Part shown: in pieces, positions 35,934 through 45,666 of the stretch
How the letters are laid out: the number at the start of each line of letters is the position of its first letter
How positions within the stretch are numbered: the first letter of the stretch is position 1
DNA from: Desulfofustis limnaeus
GTDB lineage: Bacteria > Desulfobacterota > Desulfobulbia > Desulfobulbales > Desulfocapsaceae
Assembly: GCF_023169885.1 (NCBI RefSeq)
Contig: NZ_AP025516.1
Location: forward strand, 1,302,001 to 1,366,000
Length of the DNA: 64,000 bases
Direction of reading: 5' to 3'
The notes under the pieces: model-generated
Told to the model about the DNA's origin: nothing
Database searches by the model: none
The model's input: the letters and a program-made list of their open reading frames with translations, nothing else
Position numbers and translations under genes: made by a program

Positions 35934-37029
35934 TTATAACCCGGTACGAATCACAGCAGGCCCGGGTGCAATAAACCGGCTGTTTTCACTTCATCCATCG
36001 ATTATTACCGGTAAACGAATACTGCTGGTCACCAGCGCAGGCTTCACCGCCCGGGGGGTAACAGAAAAGATCGAGGCAAAAGCAAGAAAAGCTGGCCTGA
36101 AAAAACCACTACTGGTCCTTGATGGGGTGACCGCTAATCCGGAACTCGATTTTCTGGAGCGTTTAACAGGCTCATTGCGCAGCGAAGACATTACAGGCAT
36201 CATCGCGCTAGGTGGTGGCTCCGCGCTGGATACGGCCAAAGTCCTCTCCGTAACTATTCCATCCAACCTGGAAATGCCCCTGGATATGGTCTTAAGGCAA
36301 AAACAACCGTATGTCTGGAAAAACCGCATACCGGTGATTGCCATACCGACCACAGCCGGTACCGGTGCGGAAGCAACCCCGTTCGCCACGGTATGGGACA
36401 GAAAAAACAAAACAAAATATTCTGTTTCCGGGGAGATGGTTTACCCGGTCCACGCATTGCTCGATCCCGAACTGACATTGACGCTTCCCCCGAAGGAAAC
36501 CCTCTATTCCGGACTGGATGCCATTTCCCATGCACTGGAATCGCTCTGGAATAAAAACCTAACACCGGTGAGCGAAGCTTTAGCGTTGAAAGCATTATCC
36601 CTGGCAAATGAAGCGCTGCCGGAGGTCATAAAACAGCCAAACAACCTTCATTCAAGGGAGATGATGCAACAAGCTGCCCTCATGGCAGGATTGGCCATAA
36701 GCCGCACTCGGACCGCTATTGCCCATGCCATTTCTTACCCGGTGACCATGCGTTTTGGAGTGCCTCACGGTCTTGCATGCAGCTTTACCTTGCCTGGAAT
36801 AATAAAACACTACAGCCGTCCACTTGATCAAAGCACTATAAAAACGGTCATGCTTGAAACCCTTAAAACTATAGATGTCCTAAGATTAGACAACGAGATG
36901 ACTACATATATTGGGGAGAATAATCTGTCAGAATACATTGAAGAAATGCTTCATCACGATCGCGCCAGCAATTATTCAGGCATTATGACAGGTGATGATA
37001 TTTCCCGTTTGATTTTACTGAAGCAATAA
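35917..37029 (+). CDS. Phosphonoacetaldehyde reductase (iron-type alcohol dehydrogenase)
   Basis: Iron-dependent alcohol dehydrogenase family protein of 370 residues. GIIALGGGSALDTAKVL is the nucleotide-binding motif, PTTAGTGAEATPFATVWD and DAISHALESLWNKN with the metal-binding histidines follow. Next to aepX-aepY this enzyme type reduces phosphonoacetaldehyde to 2-hydroxyethylphosphonate. I choose TTG 35917 because GGAGG lies 6 bp upstream, giving MDLWSDYNPVRI; a TTG at 35884 and ATG at 35896 are alternatives. No AEP transaminase is seen, supporting hydroxyethyl- rather than aminoethylphosphonate. Confidence 0.87.
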   Translation: MDLWSDYNPVRITAGPGAINRLFSLHPSIITGKRILLVTSAGFTARGVTEKIEAKARKAGLKKPLLVLDGVTANPELDFLERLTGSLRSEDITGIIALGGGSALDTAKVLSVTIPSNLEMPLDMVLRQKQPYVWKNRIPVIAIPTTAGTGAEATPFATVWDRKNKTKYSVSGEMVYPVHALLDPELTLTLPPKETLYSGLDAISHALESLWNKNLTPVSEALALKALSLANEALPEVIKQPNNLHSREMMQQAALMAGLAISRTRTAIAHAISYPVTMRFGVPHGLACSFTLPGIIKHYSRPLDQSTIKTVMLETLKTIDVLRLDNEMTTYIGENNLSEYIEEMLHHDRASNYSGIMTGDDISRLILLKQ

Positions 37030-37084
37030 AATTGACCATTTCAGCAAAAATGTTCAACGATCTGGTTTCCCATAGAAATATTTT

Positions 37085-38467
37085 GTGATTGAAGATTTCA
37101 GTGTGAATCTAATCCCAGCTTTCATTCAGCGCCGTATTTCCCATCGCCAGAATCTGGTCAAAATTATCAATAATATCGGTTGGCTGTTTTTCGACAAAAT
37201 CCTGCGCATGGGTGTAGGACTGTTCGTGGGAGTATGGGTTGCTCGCTATCTGGGGCCGGAAAATTTTGGGCTGTTGAGTTTTGCCACTGCCTTCATTGGA
37301 TTGTTTGGTGCTATCGCCTCCATGGGGATGCAAGGTATTGTTGTGCGGGACATAGTGCGTGACCCCAGCGGCAAGGAAGAAATCCTCGGTACCGCTGCAG
37401 CCTTACAACTTCTTGGTGGTCTAGTTGTATATATATTGATCCTCGCAACTATCTTATGGTTACGTGCGGATGATACCTTGGCCAAAACCATAGTGGCCAT
37501 CCTGGGTTCCAGGATGTTGTTCAAAGTATCAGAAATTGCAGGTTACTGGTTCGAATCGCAGGTATTGTCCAAATACACCGTCTGGGTGCAGAATATTGTC
37601 TTTCTTGTCTTCGCTGCCATCAAAACCGGATTAATTCTTCATAAAATGCCATTGATTGCCTTTGCCTGGATGATGACGGCTGAAACGATGGTCGTGGCCT
37701 TGCTGATGTATCTGATGTTTAACTGGCGTGGACCCAAACTCAGTAGGCTTGCAGTCAGCCTTGAGCGTGCGAAGACCTTACTGAAAAGCAGTTGGCCTTT
37801 GCTACTATCCGGTATCGCAGTTATGATCTACATGAAGATAGACCAGATCATGTTGGGACAGATGATAGGCGATGAGGCAGTAGGTATATATAGTGCGGCA
37901 GTGCGAATCAGCGAAATCTGGTATTTTGTGCCTATGGCGATTGTAGCTTCTGTCTTCCCGGCGATATTAGAAGCCAAAAATCGAGGCGAGAAGCAATACT
38001 ATGACAGATTGCAGCATCTGTACGATCTGATGGTCTGGCTCGCCATTGCCGTGGCGCTACCGATGACCTTCTTGTCAACGGCAATTGTTACGCTTTTATT
38101 CGGCGATGCCTACACCCAGGCTGGATCAGTCTTGGCTATCCATATCTGGGCAGCCATTTTTGTCTTTCTTGGTGTGGCCAGTGGTAAATGGTTTCTTATC
38201 GAAAATCGACAGATATTTAGCTTGCAAAGGGCTGTCTTTGGTGCAATTGTCAACGTTGTTCTTAATCTAATTATGATCCCAAAGTTTGGTGTGCTTGGTG
38301 CTGCTTGGGCAACTGTTTTTTCTCAAGCAACCGCCTCAATGCTTGCAGATTTGGTCCAGAGCGAAACCCGCCGAATGTTCTTTATGAAAATTCACGCATT
38401 CAATTTAGTTGGAGCAAAATCAAGATTGTTAACCTTGCACAAATATAGAAACGATCTTGATCTATAG
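37085..38467 (+). CDS. Wzx-like polysaccharide flippase
   Basis: Membrane protein of 460 residues with about 12-14 hydrophobic helices, opening NIGWLFFDKILRMGVGLFVGVWVARYLGP written in part as KILRMGVGLFVGVWVARY, and EIAGYWFESQVLSKY, typical of the MATE/Wzx polysaccharide exporter superfamily. It would flip lipid-linked repeat units to the periplasm. Start is GTG 37085. Follows the phosphonate genes in the same direction. Confidence 0.9.
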   Translation: MIEDFSVNLIPAFIQRRISHRQNLVKIINNIGWLFFDKILRMGVGLFVGVWVARYLGPENFGLLSFATAFIGLFGAIASMGMQGIVVRDIVRDPSGKEEILGTAAALQLLGGLVVYILILATILWLRADDTLAKTIVAILGSRMLFKVSEIAGYWFESQVLSKYTVWVQNIVFLVFAAIKTGLILHKMPLIAFAWMMTAETMVVALLMYLMFNWRGPKLSRLAVSLERAKTLLKSSWPLLLSGIAVMIYMKIDQIMLGQMIGDEAVGIYSAAVRISEIWYFVPMAIVASVFPAILEAKNRGEKQYYDRLQHLYDLMVWLAIAVALPMTFLSTAIVTLLFGDAYTQAGSVLAIHIWAAIFVFLGVASGKWFLIENRQIFSLQRAVFGAIVNVVLNLIMIPKFGVLGAAWATVFSQATASMLADLVQSETRRMFFMKIHAFNLVGAKSRLLTLHKYRNDLDL

Positions 38468-38500
38468 TTACGCTAACCAATCTGTAAGACTGAAAAAGCC

Positions 38501-39463
38501 ATGCTTCAATCCATGAAACCTATCCAGCCTGTACCATTGAAAACGGCCGTGTTGTTTATGGTTTACAAGCGCCCGGATACAACCAAACAGGTTTTTGAAG
38601 CTATCCGCCAAGCAAGGCCACCTCTACTGTATGTGGCTGCAGATGGTCACCGTTTCGATCACGAAGGCGAAGCCGAAAAAGTTGCCAAAGTGCGGGAAAT
38701 TGCTACGGCAGTTGATTGGCCTTGTGAAGTCAAGACCCTGTTTAGGGATAAAAATCTCGGTTGCAAGTCTGCTGTGAGTGAAGCCATTACTTGGTTTTTT
38801 GACATCGAGGAACAGGGTATTATTCTGGAAGATGATTGTTTGCCGAACCCCGACTTTTTCACATTTTGCGAGAACCTTCTGGAAAAGTATGCGGAAGACG
38901 AGAGAATTTTGGTTATTACAGGAAATAATTTCCAGAATGGTCAAAAACGTGGAGATGCTTCCTACTATTTCTCAAAATATAACCACTGCTGGGGTTGGGC
39001 TTCTTGGCGGCGTGCATGGCAACATTATCAAGGCGATCTGCCTTTTTGGCCAGAATGGAAACATTCTGGAAATTGGGTTGATATAGCGCAAGATTCTGTT
39101 GAACGACGTTATTGGGAAAATATCTTTAAGATGGTTCAGGAAAAAAAAATTGACTCTTGGGGTTTTCCTTGGACCGCCAGCGTTTGGTATTCTAGAGGAT
39201 TAACAGCTACTCCAAATGTAAATTTGGTTAGCAATATCGGTTTCGGTTCAGATTCAACCCACACTACGGTCGCAGATAGTCCGCTATCTGCACTAAAAAC
39301 CGGTCCCCTCGGTGAACTGACTCATCCAGTCATTATAGAGCAGAATGTGGCGGCGGACCGTTATGTCTTTGAATATCATTTTGGCGGCCAACACCTAAGA
39401 TTTCCTCGCTCACTATTGAGGATGATTCGACGTGTATTACGATCTCTTATCCACCGAATTTAA
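38501..39463 (+). CDS. HlpA/GNT-I-like glycosyltransferase
   Basis: Protein of 320 residues of the GT-A type often annotated hemolytic-protein HlpA-like: TAVLFMVYKRPDTTKQVFEA at the start, KNLGCKSAVSEAITWFF, the metal-binding acidic ILEDDCLPNPDFF, and YNHCWGWASWRRAWQHY. Such proteins transfer a sugar during surface glycan assembly. Donor and acceptor cannot be told. Confidence 0.83.
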   Translation: MLQSMKPIQPVPLKTAVLFMVYKRPDTTKQVFEAIRQARPPLLYVAADGHRFDHEGEAEKVAKVREIATAVDWPCEVKTLFRDKNLGCKSAVSEAITWFFDIEEQGIILEDDCLPNPDFFTFCENLLEKYAEDERILVITGNNFQNGQKRGDASYYFSKYNHCWGWASWRRAWQHYQGDLPFWPEWKHSGNWVDIAQDSVERRYWENIFKMVQEKKIDSWGFPWTASVWYSRGLTATPNVNLVSNIGFGSDSTHTTVADSPLSALKTGPLGELTHPVIIEQNVAADRYVFEYHFGGQHLRFPRSLLRMIRRVLRSLIHRI

Positions 39464-39510
39464 AGGATTCCTCACAAGCCTAAATTGAGGTCTTTGTATA
39501 TGATCCGTCG

Positions 39511-39527
39511 GCCTTCAGAAGGCTTTT
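39511..39527 (+). terminator. Weak hairpin terminator
   Basis: GCCTTCAGAAGGC (5-bp stem, 3-nt loop) followed by TTTT, 48 bp after the HlpA-like gene. Short but correctly oriented. Confidence 0.4.
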
Positions 39528-39653
39528 GATTTCTACTTATTCATTCAAACCGCACTGTAATTACGCGATGATTATTCGCTTCTCACTCGAATTTTTTCAA
39601 CCTTAATTTTGGAAATTCAGTGTGCTGATTATCACAGATTTATTGATAAAAAT

Positions 39654-40988
39654 GGCTCCTCGTCATTTCGTGTGGATTTGCTATCATAGGATCAAATCCA
39701 CATGAAATCGCGAGGAGAAACCTGTGAACGGAAACGATATCATAGCATTAGGCCTTGGCCTTGAGAAACCCTGGGAGATCACCGGCCAGTTCATGAACAC
39801 GGATTGTAAGCCCCATGAATTGCGCATTACGCTGACTGCTCCCCGGGGCAGCAGCTTCCCCTGTCCCGACTGTGGAGCAATGTGCAAGGCCCATGACTTC
39901 ACGGAAATGACCTGGCGTCATCTCAACTTCTTCCAACACCATTGCTACATCACCGCCGCCGTTCCACGGATCAACTGTAAAGACCATGGGGTCAAGCGAA
40001 TCAACGTCCCCTGGGCACGTAAAGGCAGCAAGTTCACCTTGCTGTTCGAGCAAGCCGGCCTCACCCTGGTACGAGAGATGCCGGTATTGGCTGCGGCCCG
40101 GATCATGGAGATTCCCGATAAAACGTTGTGGCGCATCGTCCTTCATTACGTGACCGCCGGTCTTGCCCAGCTTGACCTGAGCGAACTCAAAGCCGTCGGC
40201 CTCGATGAAACTTCGGCAAAGAAACGGCATAACTACGTGACCGTTTTCATCGATCTGGACCGTAGGAAAGAGCCTGTCGTGTTTGCGGTACCCGGCAAAG
40301 GCCAGGATGTGATTCGCCAGTTCAAACAGTTTCTCACGACACAGGGCGGTGCTGCCGGCAACATCAAAGAAGTAGCCTGCGACATGTCGAAGCCCTTCTT
40401 GTCCGGTATCAAGCAAAGCTTTCCACGAGCCCAGGTCACGGTTGACTGGTTCCATGTGGTGCAGACTTTCACCAAGGCGGTCAACAAGGTCCGTGTCCTC
40501 GAGGCACGGAAGAAACAGCTACCCCGAACCACCCGCTGGGCGGTGCTGAAGAATGAAGAGTCAACCGGTCTCAGCGAGCAAGAACGGCAAGCCCTGGCAG
40601 AGCTCAACGCCATGGATTTCTTCACAGCTATTGCCTGGCGGGTCAAGGAGCGTCTCCGCTGGGTACGCAAAGCATCGACAGCGCAAGCGGCCAAATGGCG
40701 CCTGAGCAACTTTTTGTTGTGCATGGCGGAAGCCAACCTGACGAAATCACCACTGTTACGACCGGTCATCGCGGCTATCGAAACGGTGATCAGGCATCGC
40801 CGTGCCATTGAGTCTCGGTGGGAATCCGGCCATAGCACCGCTCGCCTGGAGGGTTTGAACAGCATTTTCCAGGCAGCCAAAGCACGGGCCAGAGGGTATC
40901 GGAATCCACAGACATTTATCAGCATGATTTACCTGCTTGCCTCACCGGTCGGTAAACTGCTCAAATCCACTTGAAACGACGAAGAGCC
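39654..40988 (+). mobile_element. Complete ISL3-family insertion sequence with 8-bp target duplication
   Basis: A 1335-bp element bounded by 27-bp inverted repeats starting GGCTCCTCGTC (left) and GGCTCTTCGTC (right, reverse complement), 23 of 27 positions alike. It is flanked by an exact 8-bp direct repeat ATAAAAAT at 39646-39653 and 40989-40996, the duplication length known for ISL3. It carries one intact transposase. Perfect duplication points to recent insertion, here into non-coding DNA between two glycan genes. Confidence 0.95.
39724..40974 (+). CDS. ISL3-family transposase
   Basis: Protein of 416 residues: N-terminal zinc-finger CPDCGAMCKAHDF and the HLNFFQHHCYI segment, a helix-turn-helix around residues 110-150, then the DDE catalytic region (VGLDETSAKKRH, VACDMSKPFLSGI, VDWFHVVQTF and the late ARLEGLNSIFQAAKARARGY with the final Glu). 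Full length with no frameshift, so probably active. GC-rich relative to surrounding glycan genes. Confidence 0.95.
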   Translation: MNGNDIIALGLGLEKPWEITGQFMNTDCKPHELRITLTAPRGSSFPCPDCGAMCKAHDFTEMTWRHLNFFQHHCYITAAVPRINCKDHGVKRINVPWARKGSKFTLLFEQAGLTLVREMPVLAAARIMEIPDKTLWRIVLHYVTAGLAQLDLSELKAVGLDETSAKKRHNYVTVFIDLDRRKEPVVFAVPGKGQDVIRQFKQFLTTQGGAAGNIKEVACDMSKPFLSGIKQSFPRAQVTVDWFHVVQTFTKAVNKVRVLEARKKQLPRTTRWAVLKNEESTGLSEQERQALAELNAMDFFTAIAWRVKERLRWVRKASTAQAAKWRLSNFLLCMAEANLTKSPLLRPVIAAIETVIRHRRAIESRWESGHSTARLEGLNSIFQAAKARARGYRNPQTFISMIYLLASPVGKLLKST

Positions 40989-41138
40989 ATAAAAATACCG
41001 TGTCACCAAATTCAAGAACTCCAATTATTCTTTCAGAAGATGTCATTGGGATTCTAGAATGATCAAAGGATTTTTAGATTTTTAAGTGACCATGAATTGT
41101 TGGGTCTTTAATGTTAAACACTTGTGTTGCTGGCTGTA

Positions 41139-41975
41139 ATGACTGATTTATCGACGATGGTTTCTCCGCTGGTGTTGCAAAAATTGATGCCAGAGGAAAA
41201 GGATTACCTGGATACTATCTTTGAGTATTTCGGTGGTTATCCTACATTGGATGAGATTTGGCGATTGATTGATGAACAATGGGTTTTGCTAGGTTGTGAT
41301 CCTAATCATCTGGATGAGCGGGTGAAGACCTTCTACCGCCATCCAGTCTGGTTGTTGAATGGCTTGTTTGTTGAACAGCACGCGCAAAGTCTGGAACACC
41401 GAAGGATATTCTTGGACTGGATTGTAAAAATAAAGCCGTCGCGTGTAGCGGATTTTGGTGGAGGCTTCGGGACGTTGGCACGAATGGTAGGGAGATCTCT
41501 TCCTAGTGCACAAATAGAAGTAGTTGAGCCCCATCCGCATCTGGTTGCGATTTCTTTAGCAGCAGAAACGCCAAATGTACGGTTTGTGCCAAAGCTGACC
41601 AGAGAGTACGATCTACTCATTGCCACTGATGTATTTGAACATGTACCTGACCCGTTGAAGCTCACGGCGGAAACAGCTTACCATTTGAGGGTTGGGGGAC
41701 AATTTTTGATCGCAAATTGTTTTCAACCTGTTATTCGCTGTCATTTGCCACAGCTCTTTCATTTTCATTACGCTTGGGACAAAACATTGGCGGTGATGGG
41801 CCTGAAGTCTGTTGCCAAAATAAGATACGCTAATGCATACGTTCGTGAGGGAAGTTTAGATTTAACAGCTGCTCGCAAAGTAGGGGATTGTGCAAAGCGA
41901 TTCCAACCATTAATTCAACGCCTTCCCAGAGGGAAAAAATGGATCGGTAGTTTGTTGGTCCGCTGGTTTTGCTAG
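41139..41975 (+). CDS. SAM-dependent methyltransferase
   Basis: Class I methyltransferase of 278 residues. Motif I is VADFGGGFGTLARMVG, then EVVEPHPHLVAIS (acidic loop) and LLIATDVFEHVPDPLKL with the DVFEHV motif shared by methyltransferases acting on sugars or lipid carriers. ATG 41139 is used; TTG 41124 is possible and neither has a strong ribosome site. The acceptor is unknown; O-methylation of a glycan or of the phosphonate substituent is conceivable. Confidence 0.8.
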   Translation: MTDLSTMVSPLVLQKLMPEEKDYLDTIFEYFGGYPTLDEIWRLIDEQWVLLGCDPNHLDERVKTFYRHPVWLLNGLFVEQHAQSLEHRRIFLDWIVKIKPSRVADFGGGFGTLARMVGRSLPSAQIEVVEPHPHLVAISLAAETPNVRFVPKLTREYDLLIATDVFEHVPDPLKLTAETAYHLRVGGQFLIANCFQPVIRCHLPQLFHFHYAWDKTLAVMGLKSVAKIRYANAYVREGSLDLTAARKVGDCAKRFQPLIQRLPRGKKWIGSLLVRWFC

Positions 41976-41993
41976 AGAGTAGATATTTGTTAA

Positions 41994-43277
41994 ATGAAAA
42001 TTCTTCAAATAAATCATTCTGATAGTGACGGTGGAGCTGCGCGTGCGGCTTACCGTATCCACCATGCTCTGCGGAGGGCAGGTGTTGATTCGACTATGAT
42101 GGTTAATGTGTCGTTATTGGACGATTGGACAGTGCAAGGTCCCGATAGCCAATTAGCAAAAGTTATGACTCAGTTGCGCCCCAAGGTTGCAAAATTGGTT
42201 CGCAGGCTGCTACGTACGGATAATCCTGTATTACACTCACCAGCTATTTTACCTTCTTCCTGGCCGAAGAGGCTTAATGCATCTGACGCAGATGTGCTAC
42301 ATCTTCATTGGATTACGCATGAAATGCTATCGATCGTAGATGTTGGTCAACTTAATAAACCTATAGTTTGGACGCTGCATGATATGTGGCCATTTTGTGG
42401 CGCTGAGCATTATACCAATGACATCCGTTGGCGCGAGGGTTATCTAAAGAATAATCGCCCTAGAAATGAATCAGGATTTGATCTAAACAGGTGGACTTGG
42501 GTGCGCAAGAAAAAGCACTGGCTTTACCCGATGCAAATCATCACCCCTAGCAATTGGCTGGCCGATTGTGTGCGAGATAGCATATTAATGGCTAACTGGC
42601 AAGTAAATGTGATAGAGAACCCCATAGATACTGATCGTTGGAAGCCTATTGATAAAGCTCTAGCTAGAAATCTGTTAGGATTGCCACAAGACAAAACTCT
42701 GGTGATGTTTGGTGCTATGGGGGGCGGGTCTGATCTACGTAAAGGCTTTGACCTGCTAATCAATGCATTGGCACAACTACGAGAAGATGAGGTTAAGTTT
42801 CAACTGGTCATTTTTGGTCAGTCACCCCCCGAAAAATTCCCTGATCTTGGATTTTCGATTCATTACATCAGTCATCTCCACGATGATTTAAGTCTACAGG
42901 TGCTTTATTGCGCTTCTGACCTACTGGTAATACCTTCAAGGCAAGATAATTTGCCCAACACAGGTGTTGAGGCGCATGCCTGTGGTACCCCGGTAGTAGC
43001 TTTTAATATTGGTGGATTGTCTGATATTGTTGACCATAAACGAACCGGCTATTTAGCTGAGGCATTCGAGGTTGATGACTTGGCGCGAGGTATTAAATGG
43101 GTATTGGATAACGCAAAAACTATTGGGTTTTCAGAAAATGCACGTGATAAAGCAATCGCCAAATTCTCCTATCCAGTCGTAGCACAAAAATATAAAGAAA
43201 TATACAAAATTGTTAAAAAGCAATTTTCATCACGCAGTAAACTCAGCTATTCTCAAAAACGCGCCTGGAACGGCTGA
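41994..43277 (+). CDS. GT4-family glycosyltransferase
   Basis: GT-B glycosyltransferase of 427 residues. MKILQINHSDSDGGAARAAY is the typical glycine-rich start, WTLHDMWPFCGAEHY the acceptor-side motif, and VIPSRQDNLPNTGVEAHACG with the ExxxxxxC-type donor-binding region (P-N-T-G-V-E-A). Closely similar in layout to WcaC/WcaL-type colanic enzymes. The gene follows the methyltransferase by 18 bp. The next 220 bp (43278-43500) show nothing I can interpret. Confidence 0.88.
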   Translation: MKILQINHSDSDGGAARAAYRIHHALRRAGVDSTMMVNVSLLDDWTVQGPDSQLAKVMTQLRPKVAKLVRRLLRTDNPVLHSPAILPSSWPKRLNASDADVLHLHWITHEMLSIVDVGQLNKPIVWTLHDMWPFCGAEHYTNDIRWREGYLKNNRPRNESGFDLNRWTWVRKKKHWLYPMQIITPSNWLADCVRDSILMANWQVNVIENPIDTDRWKPIDKALARNLLGLPQDKTLVMFGAMGGGSDLRKGFDLLINALAQLREDEVKFQLVIFGQSPPEKFPDLGFSIHYISHLHDDLSLQVLYCASDLLVIPSRQDNLPNTGVEAHACGTPVVAFNIGGLSDIVDHKRTGYLAEAFEVDDLARGIKWVLDNAKTIGFSENARDKAIAKFSYPVVAQKYKEIYKIVKKQFSSRSKLSYSQKRAWNG

Positions 43278-43500
43278 GTTCTTACGGCTATGAAAAAAAA
43301 TCGTGGGATCAACTGACGCATATCAAAGCGCTTGTTTAACAGATAACAAAATTCCGCCAGATACCGAAGGAAATGTTTTTCGCTGATAACTTGGAAGTTC
43401 CTCGCAGTAAGTTATTAACGTTGCCGATAATGGCCTTGACCCACTTGAATTAGGGGATCTTGACTATCATTAAACGGTGTTATTAATAGAGTAATCAACT

Positions 43501-44469
43501 ATGCCATATCATGGTGATAAAGTAGTAACTTATATTGATAAAAGATATAGCACGACTCGTATGCTTTCAAATAATCCACCAGAAATTAAAAGTAAGTCGG
43601 ATGAGAAATTCAAAGCTCTGCTTTTTCTTCCAATTAGAGCGGATAGGATAGCTGAAGGAGGATTAAGAACTAAAGGATATTTCAAAAAGACGGTTGATAA
43701 TAAACCACTTATTACTGTTATTACAGTGGTATTAAATAGTGAAAAATACATAGAAAAGACTATAGACAGTATTATTCACCAAACCTATTCAAATATAGAA
43801 TATATTGTTATTGATGGCTGTAGTTCTGATGGAACTTTGAATATAATAAAGTCATTCGAGAACCAAATTGACTACTGGATAAGTGAAAAAGATGACGGAA
43901 TTTTCGATGCGATGAACAAAGGAATTACAATTTCTACTGGTGAGTATATTTCCTTTATAAATGCTGGTGATACTTATTTTTCCGAAACAACTGTTGAAAA
44001 AGCGATTTGTTCAGTAAATCAAAATGATGAAATTTTATATGGCGATTTTTATAATTTATTAAAAGGAATGATAAAATCACCAAAAAAAGTCTCAAAGTTT
44101 TATTTGTATTGTGGAAATATTTGTCACCAAGCAGTCTTTTTTCGAAGAGCGTTATTCAGTAAAATTGGCTTTTATGACACAAAATACTTGATAGGAGGTG
44201 ATCCTGATTGGATTTTGAGAGCGTTTAATAGTAGTACTAAATTTAGATATTTGAATATGCCTATTTGTGTATACGCAGGAGGTGGTGTTAGCGACAATTT
44301 TGAAATGTTATTCGAAACGAAACGCAGGTTGAGGAAAAATTATTTTACCAAATCTGAACGATTTTTTTATTTTTGGCTTAACATAATTGTCAGTATTTAT
44401 AATCGTGTTCGGGTACTCGATTTTTCAGTACCATATTTGTTGAAGATTTTACTTCGTGATCAGCGATGA
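43501..44469 (+). CDS. GT2-family glycosyltransferase with extended N-terminus
   Basis: Protein of 322 residues; GT2 domain from about residue 66 (LITVITVVLNSEKYIEKTI, YIVIDGCSSDGTL, and the SEKDDGIFDAMNKGI metal region). The about 65-residue N-terminal stretch is unusual and looks soluble; an internal start near the GT2 domain is possible. Very AT-rich compared with the flanks, consistent with transfer. Confidence 0.82.
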   Translation: MPYHGDKVVTYIDKRYSTTRMLSNNPPEIKSKSDEKFKALLFLPIRADRIAEGGLRTKGYFKKTVDNKPLITVITVVLNSEKYIEKTIDSIIHQTYSNIEYIVIDGCSSDGTLNIIKSFENQIDYWISEKDDGIFDAMNKGITISTGEYISFINAGDTYFSETTVEKAICSVNQNDEILYGDFYNLLKGMIKSPKKVSKFYLYCGNICHQAVFFRRALFSKIGFYDTKYLIGGDPDWILRAFNSSTKFRYLNMPICVYAGGGVSDNFEMLFETKRRLRKNYFTKSERFFYFWLNIIVSIYNRVRVLDFSVPYLLKILLRDQR

Positions 44470-44546
44470 AGCAGAATAGTTTTATCAAACGATCATAATA
44501 CGTATGCGTGCAAAAAGAATCATCAAGTGACGCTGCAGAACGGTAG

Positions 44547-45635
44547 ATGCTTGATTCAACATTTTATATCGGTTCCAATTACTTTAAAATGAATCCAACA
44601 GATCAACCAAATGTTAGCATAGTAATACCGGTATATAATTTAGAAAAATATCTAATGCGATGCTTGGATTCTGTAGTTAACCAAACACTAAAAAATATTG
44701 AAATAATTTGTATCAACGACGGTTCTACAGATAGGTCGTTGGAAATTCTGACGAAGTATGCAATGTGCGATGCTCGAATTCGCATTATTGACAAGGATAA
44801 TGAAGGTCAGGGGATTGCACGAAATGAAGGTATACAAATTGCTCAAGGTGAATATATTGGGTTTGTTGATGGTGATGACTGGGTTGAGCATGATATGTTT
44901 GAAGAAATGTATTTCAACGCCAAAAATGAAAATTTGGACATACAAGTATGTACATTTAACATGCTAGATTTCTTTGGAAATCCAACTGACATTAAGTGTG
45001 ACTATGAATACTATTTATGTAAAAAATATCCAAATAAAAATATGATATTCAACCGCGATGACATTTTCTCTGAAATATATAAGCTCAGTAGATATCCATG
45101 GAATAAAATTTATAAAAGAGAATTTATAAAGAAATACAAAATATATTTCTCTGATAATCGACACTACGAGGATAATATATTTTATTTCTTAGCCATGATC
45201 TACGCCAGAAAAATTTCTATTATAAACAAAAAATATTACAACTATATATCGAATCGAGACGGCTGTTCTACCAATAAAAAAAATAGACCATTAGCGCTAA
45301 TAGAGGTAAACAAAGAAATTAAAGACCGCATCTCCAATGCCAGTATTGATACTAAATATATCCAACGATTTGAATCATATAACGTAAGGAGATGCGCTTC
45401 ATATTATTATAGAATACATAAATCACACAGGAGAGAATATTTTGAAAAAATGCGGAGAGAATTTCTGAAAATAGATATAACTCGCAACCCTTTTTTTGAT
45501 CTGAAAAAAAGATTGTTTTGCCTATTGGTTAGGACAGTTCCCTATTCAATATTTAAATATTCGAATCATCCCGTTTACACCTTATTGTATCTCTACACAA
45601 GGATCATGAAAAAGCCCAAACTAAATGTGTATTAA
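44547..45635 (+). CDS. GT2-family glycosyltransferase (capsule type)
   Basis: Protein of 362 residues. NVSIVIPVYNLEKYLMRCLD, ICINDGSTDRSLEIL and GFVDGDDWVEHDMFEEMY (DxD-type metal motif) are the GT2 capsule hallmarks; DNRHYEDNIFYFLAMIYA is the later ED acceptor motif. An alternative ATG at 44589 would remove 14 residues. AT-rich, with lysine/asparagine-heavy composition. C-terminal 100 residues are basic and may sit at the membrane. Confidence 0.85.
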   Translation: MLDSTFYIGSNYFKMNPTDQPNVSIVIPVYNLEKYLMRCLDSVVNQTLKNIEIICINDGSTDRSLEILTKYAMCDARIRIIDKDNEGQGIARNEGIQIAQGEYIGFVDGDDWVEHDMFEEMYFNAKNENLDIQVCTFNMLDFFGNPTDIKCDYEYYLCKKYPNKNMIFNRDDIFSEIYKLSRYPWNKIYKREFIKKYKIYFSDNRHYEDNIFYFLAMIYARKISIINKKYYNYISNRDGCSTNKKNRPLALIEVNKEIKDRISNASIDTKYIQRFESYNVRRCASYYYRIHKSHRREYFEKMRREFLKIDITRNPFFDLKKRLFCLLVRTVPYSIFKYSNHPVYTLLYLYTRIMKKPKLNVY

Positions 45636-45666
45636 TGATTCTAATACAAGAGAACGAATGTAGTAT

